A stretch of 64,000 nucleotides of DNA. Source: Paenibacillus pinisoli (GTDB lineage: Bacteria > Bacillota > Bacilli > Paenibacillales > Paenibacillaceae). A model generated the notes under the pieces. It was not told the DNA's origin and did not search any database. It saw only the letters and a list, made by a program, of their open reading frames with translations. Positions 24,847 through 33,282 of the stretch are shown here, one piece after another (within the stretch, counting starts at the first letter, position 1; the number at the start of each line of letters is the position of its first letter). The DNA lies in assembly GCF_003605435.1 (NCBI RefSeq), contig NZ_QXQB01000002.1, positions 744,001 to 808,000 of the forward strand. Direction: 5' to 3'. The position numbers and the translations under genes are program-made.

Positions 24847-26661
24847 TCACCCCTCAAACTGATATTGTTTGGAAGCACCGATATGAACGTGATATTGATT
24901 AATCCATAGCTGAAAGATAACGAGCGACCATAGTGTAAGCGCTATCTTGCCGTCGGGCTGAGTTGCCTGCTTGCGCAGCAGCTTCTCTACCGCTGCTGGG
25001 CTGAATAAGTTCTGTCTCCGAAGAGTATCCCTATCGAGTACGCGCTCCACTGCTTCATAGAGCGGGAGCCCTTTGCGCATCATGGCGTCTATCGGAAGCG
25101 TAAAGGGCTGCTTCTTGCGGTTCAGAATCGCATCAGGCAGCTGACCTTCCGCGGCACGGTACAGGAGCCTTTTCACTTTCCCTTCCCCGATCCGCCAATC
25201 AACGGGCAGCTTGCCCGCCAGGTTCAGTATGCGCGGCTGGCAATAAGGGACCCTGACTTCTACGGAATGCGCCATGCTGAGATGATCGACGCGTCTTAAA
25301 TGATAGGAAGGCAGCCGGTACTCCCGCTCGAACTCCAGAATGGCGTCCAGCCGCCCTTTCCGGTGGTTCGCCGCGCGCAGGCTGTCGGCAATCTGATCGC
25401 CGATTGAGCCGTTATCTTGAATAAAGGCGCGATAATCGTCGCTATACAGTTCCTTGCGCAGCTCTGGGGAGGCGACACCCAGCGCGTCCACATAAGGCTT
25501 GATCCAATTATCCCCCGCCACGGACGCTTCCAGGAACCGGTCGTAGCCCGCGAACATTTCGTCCGCTCCGTCGCCGGATATCGTTACCTTGAAGCCTGCT
25601 TCATGAATCGCTTCGAATAAGGCGTAGCTGCTGAGCGTAATGGGATCAGCATTGGGCTGTCCCAGACGCTCTGCCACAAGCGGCAGCAGCTTCTCGAAGT
25701 CACGCGGATCGACGAGCACCTCATGATGCGTCGTGCCGTAACGCCTCGATACTTCTCTGGCATAGATCTTCTCGTCCAGCGGCCAATCACCCACGTAGGA
25801 AAGGTTGAAGGAATGAATGCCCGCTTGCCTCTTGCTCGCCAGCGCGGTCACCAGGCTGGAATCCAGCCCTCCGCTATTAATGGTGGAGACGGGCACATCA
25901 GCAAGCAGCAGCGCTGCAACCTCACGGTCAAGCTGCCCGCGCAGCGATTGAGAAGCGCCTGACGGTTCCCCACCGAGCGGGTCTGATTCCAGCAGCGTCT
26001 TCCACCGTCGAAGAGCTGGACGCTCACCCAATCGTGCTTGCAGCAACGAAGAAGGAGGAAGCGCATAAACTCCGTCGAACAGCGTCCGCTCGCCGAACAC
26101 CACCTTCGTCGTCAAGTAGAAGTCAACGCCCGGCAGCCACAGGCTAGAAGGCACACTGCCGAAGGCCAGCAAGGAAGGCAGCTCTGAGGAGAAGTAGAGG
26201 GTCTCATTCCGTTCATCCCAGTAATAGTACAAGGATTTGATCCCAGCCGGATCCGTCGCCAAGGTCAGCGTTACCCGTTCCCGCAAATCAATGACCGCAA
26301 TGGCGAACATCCCATCCAGATACCGGACAAAATCCTGTCCATACTCTGCATACAGCGCAGGCAGGATGGAGCCGTCGCAATGATCCTCGAAGGTATAGCC
26401 CTTCGCCTCCAGCTTGCCTCTTAGCTCGCGATGGTTGTAAATCTCTCCATTGAGTACAATCCGTATGGAATCGCCAAGGCTGTAAGGCTGCTGGCCGCCA
26501 TCGAGTCCGACAATCGCAAGCCGGTTGTTGCCAATCGCCCAGTTTCTCTCCGCCAATACCGACTGCTGATCCGGTCCGCCTGCCAGCTGCAAATCGGAGA
26601 CTGCCTTCAATCGACCGGGATCAACGTAATCATTACCGATATACCCGAATATTCGGCACAT
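24847..26661 (-). CDS. AsnB-like glutamine-dependent amidotransferase
   Basis: A 604-residue class B asparagine synthetase homologue. Starting at ATG 26661 puts the nucleophilic cysteine at position 2 (MCRIFGY), as the glutaminase domain requires; GGGAG is nine bases upstream. Residues 2-210 are the class II glutaminase (NGEIYN near 71-76). From 240 on is the ATP-pyrophosphatase synthetase domain with SGGLDSS at 263-269. The family makes asparagine but also includes beta-lactam-forming and other amide-forming enzymes. First gene of a five-gene operon of unrelated catabolic enzymes, so aspartate may not be its substrate. Confidence 0.9.
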   Translation of the reverse strand: MCRIFGYIGNDYVDPGRLKAVSDLQLAGGPDQQSVLAERNWAIGNNRLAIVGLDGGQQPYSLGDSIRIVLNGEIYNHRELRGKLEAKGYTFEDHCDGSILPALYAEYGQDFVRYLDGMFAIAVIDLRERVTLTLATDPAGIKSLYYYWDERNETLYFSSELPSLLAFGSVPSSLWLPGVDFYLTTKVVFGERTLFDGVYALPPSSLLQARLGERPALRRWKTLLESDPLGGEPSGASQSLRGQLDREVAALLLADVPVSTINSGGLDSSLVTALASKRQAGIHSFNLSYVGDWPLDEKIYAREVSRRYGTTHHEVLVDPRDFEKLLPLVAERLGQPNADPITLSSYALFEAIHEAGFKVTISGDGADEMFAGYDRFLEASVAGDNWIKPYVDALGVASPELRKELYSDDYRAFIQDNGSIGDQIADSLRAANHRKGRLDAILEFEREYRLPSYHLRRVDHLSMAHSVEVRVPYCQPRILNLAGKLPVDWRIGEGKVKRLLYRAAEGQLPDAILNRKKQPFTLPIDAMMRKGLPLYEAVERVLDRDTLRRQNLFSPAAVEKLLRKQATQPDGKIALTLWSLVIFQLWINQYHVHIGASKQYQFEG

Positions 26662-26787
26662 CATTTACCACTCCCTATCAGCTATATTTATCCCAGCCAA
26701 TTGATTCAGGCTTCATCCCTCCTTCCGACATAAAGTTTCACATAATGTTAAAAATTAGGCGTTGTTTCTGGAAGGTTTTACAATTAG

Positions 26788-26844
26788 ACTGTACTCTCCC
26801 CCCTCCTATACCGTCCAATATAACTTATCAAATCAATCGCATTA
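26788..26844 (-). promoter_or_regulatory. Shared promoter element, asnB-like operon
   Basis: On the minus strand TATTGGA (26814-26820) is followed after 20 nt by a -10 TACAGT (26788-26793). The dyad position starting at 26844 reads TAAT-N7-ATTT, the weakest match of the six. The gene start is about 125 bp further on. Confidence 0.6.
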
Positions 26845-26866
26845 ACCGAAGGCTATCGTTCCGACA

Positions 26867-27397
26867 TTAATTGACATGAAACGACGGATCGTCCGCCTTG
26901 TACGTAACCGACGAAGCCTCTCCCTCGAACAAGCGGACAACGATAAATTGCGGCTGCTCCGCCAAGCGGAAAGCATGCGGCCTGCGAGCAGGCACAACCA
27001 CCACATCGCCAGCCACTGCCGTCAGCTCAAAATATCCTGTCCCGTCTTCTCTCTTAATCGTAAAAACGCCCCCGCCGCCAAGTACAATCCGCACTTCATC
27101 GTCCAGATGATAGTGCAGCGAGCCGAACTTCTGAAGCATGTCTGGCGTCTGGTCCGACAGGATGACAATGTCCCATTGCTTATAGCCTCTTCTCTTCGCG
27201 AAGTCGGCAATCCGATGCTCATAAATGCGCAGCAGCTCCGCCTTCTCCTCCTCCGTCAGCAGCAGCCGATCGTCATAGGCGAAAGGGGTGTGATTCCCCT
27301 CCCATCGTTCATAGTAGACTCCCTGCTCCTCCAAAAATATACCGATGGCAGAACCCTCAACGGGCTCTGCCGTACCACGAATACGTAATTTAGCCAT
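26867..27397 (-). CDS. Acireductone-dioxygenase-like cupin
   Basis: A 176-residue single-domain cupin close to the ARD/MtnD family. Metal ligands are H95, H97 and E101 in LHYHLDDE, and H141. In methionine salvage ARD oxidises acireductone with Fe or Ni. No other salvage gene is nearby, so a different substrate in the island's pathway is possible. The start has AGGAGG seven bases upstream. Its promoter (27432-27461) is a consensus type unlike the six shared ones. Confidence 0.82.
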   Translation of the reverse strand: MAKLRIRGTAEPVEGSAIGIFLEEQGVYYERWEGNHTPFAYDDRLLLTEEEKAELLRIYEHRIADFAKRRGYKQWDIVILSDQTPDMLQKFGSLHYHLDDEVRIVLGGGGVFTIKREDGTGYFELTAVAGDVVVVPARRPHAFRLAEQPQFIVVRLFEGEASSVTYKADDPSFHVN

Positions 27398-27431
27398 CTA
27401 ATTCCTCCTATTCCAATTTGAATTGTCACTT

Positions 27432-27461
27432 ATCATAAATGGGATTCATTGATCCTGTCAA
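27432..27461 (-). promoter_or_regulatory. Consensus promoter of the ARD-like gene
   Basis: Minus strand: TTGACA (27456-27461), an 18-bp spacer, and TATGAT (27432-27437), about 35 bp before the start codon. It lacks the TATTGGA element. Confidence 0.75.
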
Positions 27462-27475
27462 TGAAAAATATAACC

Positions 27476-27529
27476 GATAGGCTGGGGGCAATAGGTTCAT
27501 AATTGGCAGGCTATGAAACCCATTATGAA
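27476..27529. promoter_or_regulatory. Operator region with inverted repeats between ARD-like and FMN reductase genes
   Basis: TTCATAAT (27497-27504) and ATTATGAA (27522-27529) form a perfect 8-bp inverted repeat. GGTTCATA and TATGAAACC give a second, overlapping one. GATAGGCTGGG at 27476 recurs at 35550 in the other divergent intergenic region of the island. Confidence 0.6.
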
Positions 27530-27566
27530 TTTGGTATTGGAAGTTTTTATTGCCCGAACGTATGAT
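27511..27566 (+). promoter_or_regulatory. Shared LysR-type promoter element, FMN reductase operon
   Basis: CTAT-N7-ATTA begins at 27511. TTTGGTATTGGA ends at 27541, with TATTGGA at 27535-27541. The -10 TATGAT (27561-27566) follows after 19 nt. The same 12 bases occur upstream of the binding-protein gene on the other strand at 33252-33263. Confidence 0.78.
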
Positions 27567-27628
27567 ACTAATTAACCCGGAGAAGTTGGTTTTATTTGGG
27601 ATTAATCTGGATGTGGAGCGTGTGAGAA

Positions 27629-28171
27629 ATGAGTAAAAATGTGCTGTTCATTAGCGGAAGCCCTCGTGCCGGAGCCAATACCAAAGCTGTCATCAATGTT
27701 GTATACCGCTTGCTAAGAGATAAGCAGGGCAACTCCCAGCTGCTGGACCTTCACCGTCATGTACTTCCCCTGTTCAATGGCGATCCCGCCCAGCAGGAGC
27801 TGGATACCGTCGTGCAGCTAAAGAAGCTTGCGCAGGAAGCCGACGCCTTCTTCATCGTGACGCCGGAATACCACAACGGCATCAGCGGCGCGCTGAAGAA
27901 CGCGCTGGACTTCCTGAATGGCGACCACTTCCGCGGCAAGCCGGTAGCCATCGCAGCTGCAGCCGGCGGCGGCAAAGGCGGCATCAACGCGCTGAACAAT
28001 CTGCGTCTCGTGCTGCGCGGCCTCCAGGCGAATGTGCTGTCCTCTCAATATGTCGCTGATCCCGGACAGATCGACCAGCACGGCATCTTCATCGACGAAG
28101 CCGGCGTCCAGGCGCTTCAGTCGCTAGTGCAAGAGCTCGCATCCGAACTGAAGACGGAAGCGAGCGTATGA
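27629..28171 (+). CDS. ssuE: NAD(P)H-dependent FMN reductase, SsuE-like
   Basis: A 180-residue flavodoxin-fold reductase. The phosphate-binding loop reads SGSPRAGANTKA (10-21) and the flavin-ring loop reads TPEYHNGISGALKNALDFL. It would supply reduced FMN to two-component monooxygenases; the LLM enzyme and perhaps the acyl-CoA-dehydrogenase-like protein of the same island are candidate partners. The start is at ATG 27629 with GGAG upstream. It is the first gene of a four-gene operon driven by the shared element at 27511-27566. Confidence 0.87.
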   Translation: MSKNVLFISGSPRAGANTKAVINVVYRLLRDKQGNSQLLDLHRHVLPLFNGDPAQQELDTVVQLKKLAQEADAFFIVTPEYHNGISGALKNALDFLNGDHFRGKPVAIAAAAGGGKGGINALNNLRLVLRGLQANVLSSQYVADPGQIDQHGIFIDEAGVQALQSLVQELASELKTEASV

Positions 28172-28207
28172 CGGCTGCCCGGCGCCGCATGAAGGAGCGT
28201 GCGGTCC

Positions 28208-29566
28208 TTGAGAACGCTGCTTGATTCCCTGCAATGGACCTTCTTTCTGCTGACGGGCGGGCTGGTCGCACCGATCGTTGTCGCGGCGGCATTCCAGCTC
28301 TCGGATGCGGATACGATCAGCCTGCTGCAGCGAACGCTGGTCGTCATCGGGATATCCTCTCTGCTGCAAGTGACGCTTGGGCATAAGCTTCCGATCCTGG
28401 AAGGCCCCGCCGGCGTATGGTGGGGCGTCTTCATCCTGCTTGCGGCGAATCTGGCGCCCGGCTCATCCGGCACCGAGCTGTTGCGCCAGATGGAGATGGG
28501 CTTGCTGGTTGGCGGGACCATCATTCTGCTTCTGAGCGCCTTTCACCTGATTCGTTATTTAAAGCAGCTGTTCACCCCAGTCGTAACCGGCACTTACTTG
28601 CTGCTGCTTATCTTCCAATTCAGCTCTCCTATCGTGAAGGGCATTCTTGGGGTGGGCTATAAGGATGCCTACATTCATGCCAGCATCGCAGCGCCGGCGA
28701 TTGCAACTCTTCTGCTTACCTTCCTGTGCGGCAGAGGCAAGACCGCCTGGCTTCGCAACTATTCGGCACTGATCGGAATCGCGGCCGGATACGGCCTCTT
28801 CCTGCTCTTCGGTCATATTCCATCCTTGCCCAAGCTGCCGGATACGGCTGTGCTCTTCCCCCGGTTGTTCGCATGGGGAACGCCTCTCTTCGACCCGGGC
28901 ATTGCGCTTACGACGCTGGTCATTACTCTACCGCTGCTGATCAACATGATTGCCGCTATCGTCGTCATGGAGAAGACGATCGGAATTGCGCCTGCGGACC
29001 GCTACCGGAGATCGGGTATTGTAATGGGCGTCAATCAGCTGCTGTCCGGCTCTTTCTCTGCTGTCGGCTGCGTATCCAACTCCCATTCCGCCGGATTTGT
29101 AGCCTCTACGCGCATGACGAAGCGGCTGCCGTTCATCATCGGCTGCCTGCTGCTAATCGTTTCCGGCTTTTTCCCGTATCTCACCGCCGTACTTGCGTCC
29201 GTGCCTGTACCGGTTGCCTTTGCCGTCATCTTTACGTCCTTTGCACATTTGCTCTCGGCAGGGCTGAAGGAGCTGGGCTCGGTGCTGCATGACGAGAAGA
29301 AGCTGACGATTACAGCCATTTCCTTGTTCGCCGGAGTTGGCAGCATGTTCATTCCCGCAGCCAGCCTTGCAGGACTGCCAGATGTGCTCAAGCCGATTCT
29401 GAACAATGGACTGGTAGTCGGCGTACTGGTGTCGATTGTACTGGAGCAGACCTGGCAGTGGAAGGATTCTCTCTCCTCCGGCTCCGGATTCGGACGTTGG
29501 AGACGCAATCCATCCTCTATTGAAAGGAGCACCGGCCATGCCGTTAACGATCAAAGTGTACTCTGA
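28208..29566 (+). CDS. NCS2-family purine/xanthine/uracil-type permease
   Basis: About 452 residues, 12-14 membrane helices, of the NCS2 nucleobase permease family. PILEGPAGVWWGVFILLA in helix 3 and the SNSHSAGFVASTRMTKRLPF segment fit the substrate-binding half-helix region. It imports a nucleobase-like or related heterocyclic compound with protons. TTG 28208, ten bases after GAAGGAG, is the best start. Its end overlaps the first DsbA-like gene by 29 bp. Its presence in the regulon hints that one substrate is a ring compound. Confidence 0.85.
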   Translation: MRTLLDSLQWTFFLLTGGLVAPIVVAAAFQLSDADTISLLQRTLVVIGISSLLQVTLGHKLPILEGPAGVWWGVFILLAANLAPGSSGTELLRQMEMGLLVGGTIILLLSAFHLIRYLKQLFTPVVTGTYLLLLIFQFSSPIVKGILGVGYKDAYIHASIAAPAIATLLLTFLCGRGKTAWLRNYSALIGIAAGYGLFLLFGHIPSLPKLPDTAVLFPRLFAWGTPLFDPGIALTTLVITLPLLINMIAAIVVMEKTIGIAPADRYRRSGIVMGVNQLLSGSFSAVGCVSNSHSAGFVASTRMTKRLPFIIGCLLLIVSGFFPYLTAVLASVPVPVAFAVIFTSFAHLLSAGLKELGSVLHDEKKLTITAISLFAGVGSMFIPAASLAGLPDVLKPILNNGLVVGVLVSIVLEQTWQWKDSLSSGSGFGRWRRNPSSIERSTGHAVNDQSVL

Positions 29567-30197
29567 TTATGTCTGTCCCTTCTGCTTGCTGGCCGATGGC
29601 CAGCTGAGGGCGGCGGCAGCGGAGCGAGATGTAACCATCGAGCATCTGCCCTTCGAGCTGAGGCCTTATCCGACGCCGACTCTCCGCCCTGAGGACGGGT
29701 ATATGCAAAGGAGCTGGAGCGAGAAGGTCTACCCTATCGCAGAACAGCTAGGCGTTCCTATCCGCATGCCAGAGATCTCCCCGCAGCCGTATACGCATCT
29801 GGCCTTTGAAGGCTATCAATTCGCCAAGCAAGCAGGCATCGGCGAAGCCTATCATTCACGCGTGTACAAGGCCTTCTTCCAGGATGGCCTTCATATCGGA
29901 GATATCGATGTGCTGACCCGGCTGGCCGAGGAGCTGGGTCTGGACGGCCCGTCATACCGTGAGGCGCTGGAGAATGGCACCTATCGGGAGACGCACCGGC
30001 AAGCGCTGCATCATGCGCTGTACGAAGCCGATATTACGGCTGCGCCAACCTATGTAATCGGCAATACGGCGTACAAGTGGCTTCTATATAAAGAGCAGTT
30101 TCTGGAAGCCATTGATGCCGAATTCAAGAAGCAGCGACTGGAGCGGCTGGAGCAATGGAGCATGGGCATAAGCTGCACCATTGACGGCTGTTCCTAA
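29538..30197 (+). CDS. FrnE/DsbA-family thioredoxin-fold protein 1
   Basis: A 219-residue cytosolic DsbA-like protein of the FrnE/2-hydroxychromene-isomerase group. C13-P-F-C16 is the redox motif and a helical insertion follows. AAAGGAG eight bases before ATG 29538 fixes the start inside the end of the permease gene. It may reduce or isomerise thiol adducts, or act on disulfide intermediates. It shares long identical stretches with the next gene (for example LPFELRPYPTPTLRPE), so the pair arose by duplication. The C-terminal tail ends in a cysteine-containing extension that the copy lacks. Confidence 0.87.
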   Translation: MPLTIKVYSDYVCPFCLLADGQLRAAAAERDVTIEHLPFELRPYPTPTLRPEDGYMQRSWSEKVYPIAEQLGVPIRMPEISPQPYTHLAFEGYQFAKQAGIGEAYHSRVYKAFFQDGLHIGDIDVLTRLAEELGLDGPSYREALENGTYRETHRQALHHALYEADITAAPTYVIGNTAYKWLLYKEQFLEAIDAEFKKQRLERLEQWSMGISCTIDGCS

Positions 30198-30221
30198 TCT
30201 GTCCGAGAGGAGCTACTATTC

Positions 30222-30842
30222 ATGGCTTTGAAACTGCAAGTGTATTCCGATTTTGTATGCCCTTATTGCATCCTTGCCGAAGGCGAGCTGGAGGCGGCCG
30301 CCGCCGAGAAAGGAATCGAGGTCGAATATTTGCCATTCGAGCTTCGCCCTTATCCGACGCCTACCCTTCGCCCCGAGGGCGAATACATTACGAGGGATTG
30401 GAGAGAGCGGGTCTATCCCATCGCAGCCGAGCTGGGCATTCCGATCGTGAAGCCACCCTTCTCTCCTCAGCCGTATACGCATCTGGCCTTCGAGGGATAT
30501 CAGTTCGCCATCGAGCACGGCAAGGCGAAGGAATACAACAAACGGATGTACGAAGCCTTCTTCCTGGAGAGCAAAAATATCGGGGAGATCGATGTTCTCA
30601 CCGAACTGGCTGGAGAGATTGGCCTCGAACGCGCCGCTTACCGCAAGGCGCTGGAGGATCGCACCTACCGCGAGAAACACCGCGAAGCGCTGCATCACGC
30701 TTATTACGTCGCCAACATCAACTCGGCCCCAACCTTCGTCATCGGCGATACGGTCATTCGCGGCATGGCGTTCAAGCATCAATTCCTGGAAGTGATTGAG
30801 CGCGAGCAGCAGCGGGAGTTGAAGTCCGCCGCAGGGCAGTGA
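30222..30842 (+). CDS. FrnE/DsbA-family thioredoxin-fold protein 2
   Basis: A 206-residue paralogue of the preceding gene, with C13-P-Y-C16 in place of CPFC and the same helical insertion. GAGGAG is nine bases upstream of the ATG. The change between the two cysteines and the divergent C-terminus (KHQFLEVIEREQQRELKS) suggest separate partners or substrates. It is the last gene of the operon; the bidirectional terminator at 30882-30921 follows. Confidence 0.87.
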   Translation: MALKLQVYSDFVCPYCILAEGELEAAAAEKGIEVEYLPFELRPYPTPTLRPEGEYITRDWRERVYPIAAELGIPIVKPPFSPQPYTHLAFEGYQFAIEHGKAKEYNKRMYEAFFLESKNIGEIDVLTELAGEIGLERAAYRKALEDRTYREKHREALHHAYYVANINSAPTFVIGDTVIRGMAFKHQFLEVIEREQQRELKSAAGQ

Positions 30843-30881
30843 GCCAGCGGTATGCCAGCTTAACCCCAACCTCACCAAAGT

Positions 30882-30921
30882 AAAAAAGCAGGAAGCGCGC
30901 ATGATGCCCGCTTCCTGCTTT
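30882..30921. terminator. Bidirectional terminator between DsbA-like and OsmC genes
   Basis: AGCAGGAAGCG (30887-30897) pairs with CGCTTCCTGCT (30909-30919). There are six A before the stem (T on the minus strand) and a short T run after it. Confidence 0.88.
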
Positions 30922-30955
30922 GATCTTGGTGCAAACAAACATCTCTGCCCGGCCC

Positions 30956-31495
30956 CTATGCACGCTTCCGCTTCGAGCGCACCAGCGTCCCTATCACTTG
31001 CTGCGGCTGCTGAAGCAGATTTAAGATCGGGCAGGCCAGCTCGACAGCTTCATGCAGCTCCTCCAGTTCCTTCGCAGTCGCGCTGGATTCGATGCGCAGC
31101 GTATACGCAATATTATGAAGGTACACCGGAACATCCTCATAGCCCGGCTTGCCCGCCAGAGGATGCATCTCTCCCGTCACCTCTACTTCCACCGATTCCA
31201 GCGGCACTCCCCGCTCTGCCGCCTGAATCAGCGTAATGTGCGACAGGCAGCTGCCGAGGACACCAAGCTGAAGCTCGGGCGAGCTTGGACCGAGACTGTA
31301 TCCTGCAAGCTCGGGTCCGCTGTCGCTGATGACCTGGAAGTCGCGAATGCGAATTTCGCGCACGCCGCTTCGTCCCGCAACCCGAATGCCCGCCTTCAGC
31401 TTATTCGGAACAACTTCATCCGTCTTCGCCAAGCTTAGCTTGCGCGCATCCAAAGCCGATTTTTTGTCCTGCAAATATTCATTTAACGTGCTCAT
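30956..31495 (-). CDS. OsmC-family peroxidase-like protein
   Basis: A 179-residue OsmC/Ohr-fold protein. The two redox cysteines are C83 in GSCLSH and C155 in ELACPILNLL. These proteins reduce organic hydroperoxides or handle thiol-containing ligands in the cytosol. AAGGAG eight bases before ATG 31495 selects this start. It is the third gene of the binding-protein-permease-osmC operon, with a 31-bp gap from the permease, which ties it to sulfur or oxidative chemistry of the island. Confidence 0.87.
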   Translation of the reverse strand: MSTLNEYLQDKKSALDARKLSLAKTDEVVPNKLKAGIRVAGRSGVREIRIRDFQVISDSGPELAGYSLGPSSPELQLGVLGSCLSHITLIQAAERGVPLESVEVEVTGEMHPLAGKPGYEDVPVYLHNIAYTLRIESSATAKELEELHEAVELACPILNLLQQPQQVIGTLVRSKRKRA

Positions 31496-31526
31496 TCTTT
31501 CCACTCCTTCTCTGGCGCATTACCGG

Positions 31527-32201
31527 TTAAACCTCATGGCCGTACGGGCGGTTGACCCGCTTCTCCATGGCGCTTTGAATATAGCCATATACAATAGCAG
31601 CCAGCCAATACAGTATGGCAGCCGCCAGGAACGATTCCAGAAACTTATAGGTATCGGCAGCCATCAGCTTAGCCTGTGCCATCGTCTCGGTTAAGCCCAG
31701 GGTGAAGCCCAGCGACGTCTCCTTCACGACAGTCACGAACTGGTTCCCGAAAGAAGGTAGCGCGATGCGAAGCGCCTGCGGCAGGATAACCCGCCGCATG
31801 CTCTGCCAGCGGGTCATGCCGATCGATTGGCATGCCTCCCACTGCCCGTAATCAATCGAGCGGATTGCCGCCCGAATATTCTCCGCAAGATACGCCGCGC
31901 AGTTCAAGCTAATGCCGATTACGGTCGCCCAATAGGCATTGATCTCGCCGAAAGCCGGTATCACCTGCGGAACCCCATAATACAAGATAAACAATTGCAC
32001 CAGCAGAGGCGTCGCCCGGAAGAAAGAGATGTACACCTTCGAGAAAGGGGACAACAGGAATACCTTGCGTCTGATCGCCGTCTCCAGCAGCAGCCCGAGC
32101 ACCAGTCCGAACAGCATCGAGAGCACAGCGATTGTCACAGTCAAATACATAAATTGCAGCAGCCGGGGAAGCGCCGACAGCAAATATAACAAATCAAACA
32201 T
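31527..32201 (-). CDS. Amino-acid-type ABC permease (cystine-like)
   Basis: A 224-residue His/Glu/Gln/Arg/opine-type permease with about five helices. The family-typical FRATPLLVQLFILYYG motif occurs in the middle, and the ATPase-contact loop QSIGMTRWQSMRRVILPQALRIALPS follows. It pairs with the lipoprotein gene 35 bp upstream. The operon has no ATPase gene. The closest known analogues are the Tcy and Yxe transporters for cystine and modified cysteines; that substrate is an inference. Confidence 0.88.
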   Translation of the reverse strand: MFDLLYLLSALPRLLQFMYLTVTIAVLSMLFGLVLGLLLETAIRRKVFLLSPFSKVYISFFRATPLLVQLFILYYGVPQVIPAFGEINAYWATVIGISLNCAAYLAENIRAAIRSIDYGQWEACQSIGMTRWQSMRRVILPQALRIALPSFGNQFVTVVKETSLGFTLGLTETMAQAKLMAADTYKFLESFLAAAILYWLAAIVYGYIQSAMEKRVNRPYGHEV

Positions 32202-32236
32202 AAGTGGCCTTCGCCCCTTCCAACGCGCTATCTGAG

Positions 32237-33079
32237 TCAGTTATCCGGATTGGTCAAATCCTGCGTGAACCATTTGGTCGAAATCTCGGCCAGCTTTCCG
32301 TTCTCCCGAAGCTGCTTCAGGGCATCATTCACCCCGTCGATCAATTCCTTATTCTCTTCCTTGTTCAGGAATGGATTGGCTGCCGGTATCGTCGTCAGTT
32401 GCTTGCCCCCAAGCTGAAGAGGCAGCTTGGTCTTCTGAATCGTACCGAGCGCGGAAGCCTTCGTCGCGAAGGTTGCGTCGATCCTGCCGATCGCCACGTC
32501 CTGAAAGCCAGCCTCCGCCGACTCGTAATTGACGATTTCAATTTCGCCGTTTTTATCGAAATCCTTAACCAGATTGGCGAAGTTCGTGCCGAGCTGGATA
32601 CCGATCTTCTTGCCCTTCAAGTCCTCCAGGGACTGGATAGCGTCATTCCCTTCCTTCACAACGAGCTGCGCGCCGGAGAACACATAAGGCTCGCTGAACA
32701 GATATTTCTTCTTCCGCTCCTCCGTTACAGCGATGGAATTGGCGATCGTATCGATTTTCCCGGTATCCAGCAGTCCGAACAAGCCGCTAAATTCCGATGT
32801 CTGCCACTCCACCTCATAGCCGGTCAGTTTGGCGATTTCACCCCAGAGATCCACCTCGAAGCCTTCCAGCTTATTCGTGTCGCTGTTCTGGAAGACGTAA
32901 GGATAAAAGCCGCCCGTTGAACCGATCACCAGCTTCTTGGCCGGAGCCTCTGTCGGTTCCTTCGACGGTACTGCTGCCCCCACCTTTCCCGTATTCTCGC
33001 CGCATGCCGTCAGCAGCAAGACGAAAGCAAGCATTGCCAACGTTACGGTTTTGTGAGTCCCTCTTGTCTTTTTGTTCAT
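32237..33079 (-). CDS. Amino-acid-type ABC solute-binding lipoprotein
   Basis: A 280-residue lipoprotein with lipobox LLTAC (C26) and a SBP_bac_3 fold: IGSTGGFYPYVF at the start of the mature domain, then GFEVDLWGEIAKLTG, and KKKYLFSEPYVFSGAQLVV. It binds a cystine- or amino-acid-like solute. GGGAG nine bases upstream sets ATG 33079. It closely resembles the binding protein at 36709-37569, so the island has two versions of the same importer half. Expression is from the shared element at 33226-33282. Confidence 0.9.
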   Translation of the reverse strand: MNKKTRGTHKTVTLAMLAFVLLLTACGENTGKVGAAVPSKEPTEAPAKKLVIGSTGGFYPYVFQNSDTNKLEGFEVDLWGEIAKLTGYEVEWQTSEFSGLFGLLDTGKIDTIANSIAVTEERKKKYLFSEPYVFSGAQLVVKEGNDAIQSLEDLKGKKIGIQLGTNFANLVKDFDKNGEIEIVNYESAEAGFQDVAIGRIDATFATKASALGTIQKTKLPLQLGGKQLTTIPAANPFLNKEENKELIDGVNDALKQLRENGKLAEISTKWFTQDLTNPDN

Positions 33080-33225
33080 GTCCGTACACTCCCTTACCCT
33101 CATTTTGTCTCCTTATCCGCCCAGCCGCCCGGTTCTCGTCTCCCCCGACACGCCCTTTGAAGATAAGGAACCCTCTATTTTCACAGTTAACCTATGAATT
33201 TAATGGGTTTTATGACTGCAAAATG

Positions 33226-33282
33226 ATTATAAGGTTGCTCTTCATTCCCTATCCAATACCAAAATCGATATTATTTTAATCG
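33226..33282 (-). promoter_or_regulatory. Shared LysR-type promoter element, binding protein-permease-osmC operon
   Basis: Minus strand: CGAT-N7-ATAT begins at 33282, inside the 3' end of the LysR gene. TTTGGTATTGGA occupies 33263-33252 and a perfect -10 TATAAT lies at 33231-33226, 20 nt after TATTGGA. About 140 nt separate the likely start of transcription from the ATG. Confidence 0.78.
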
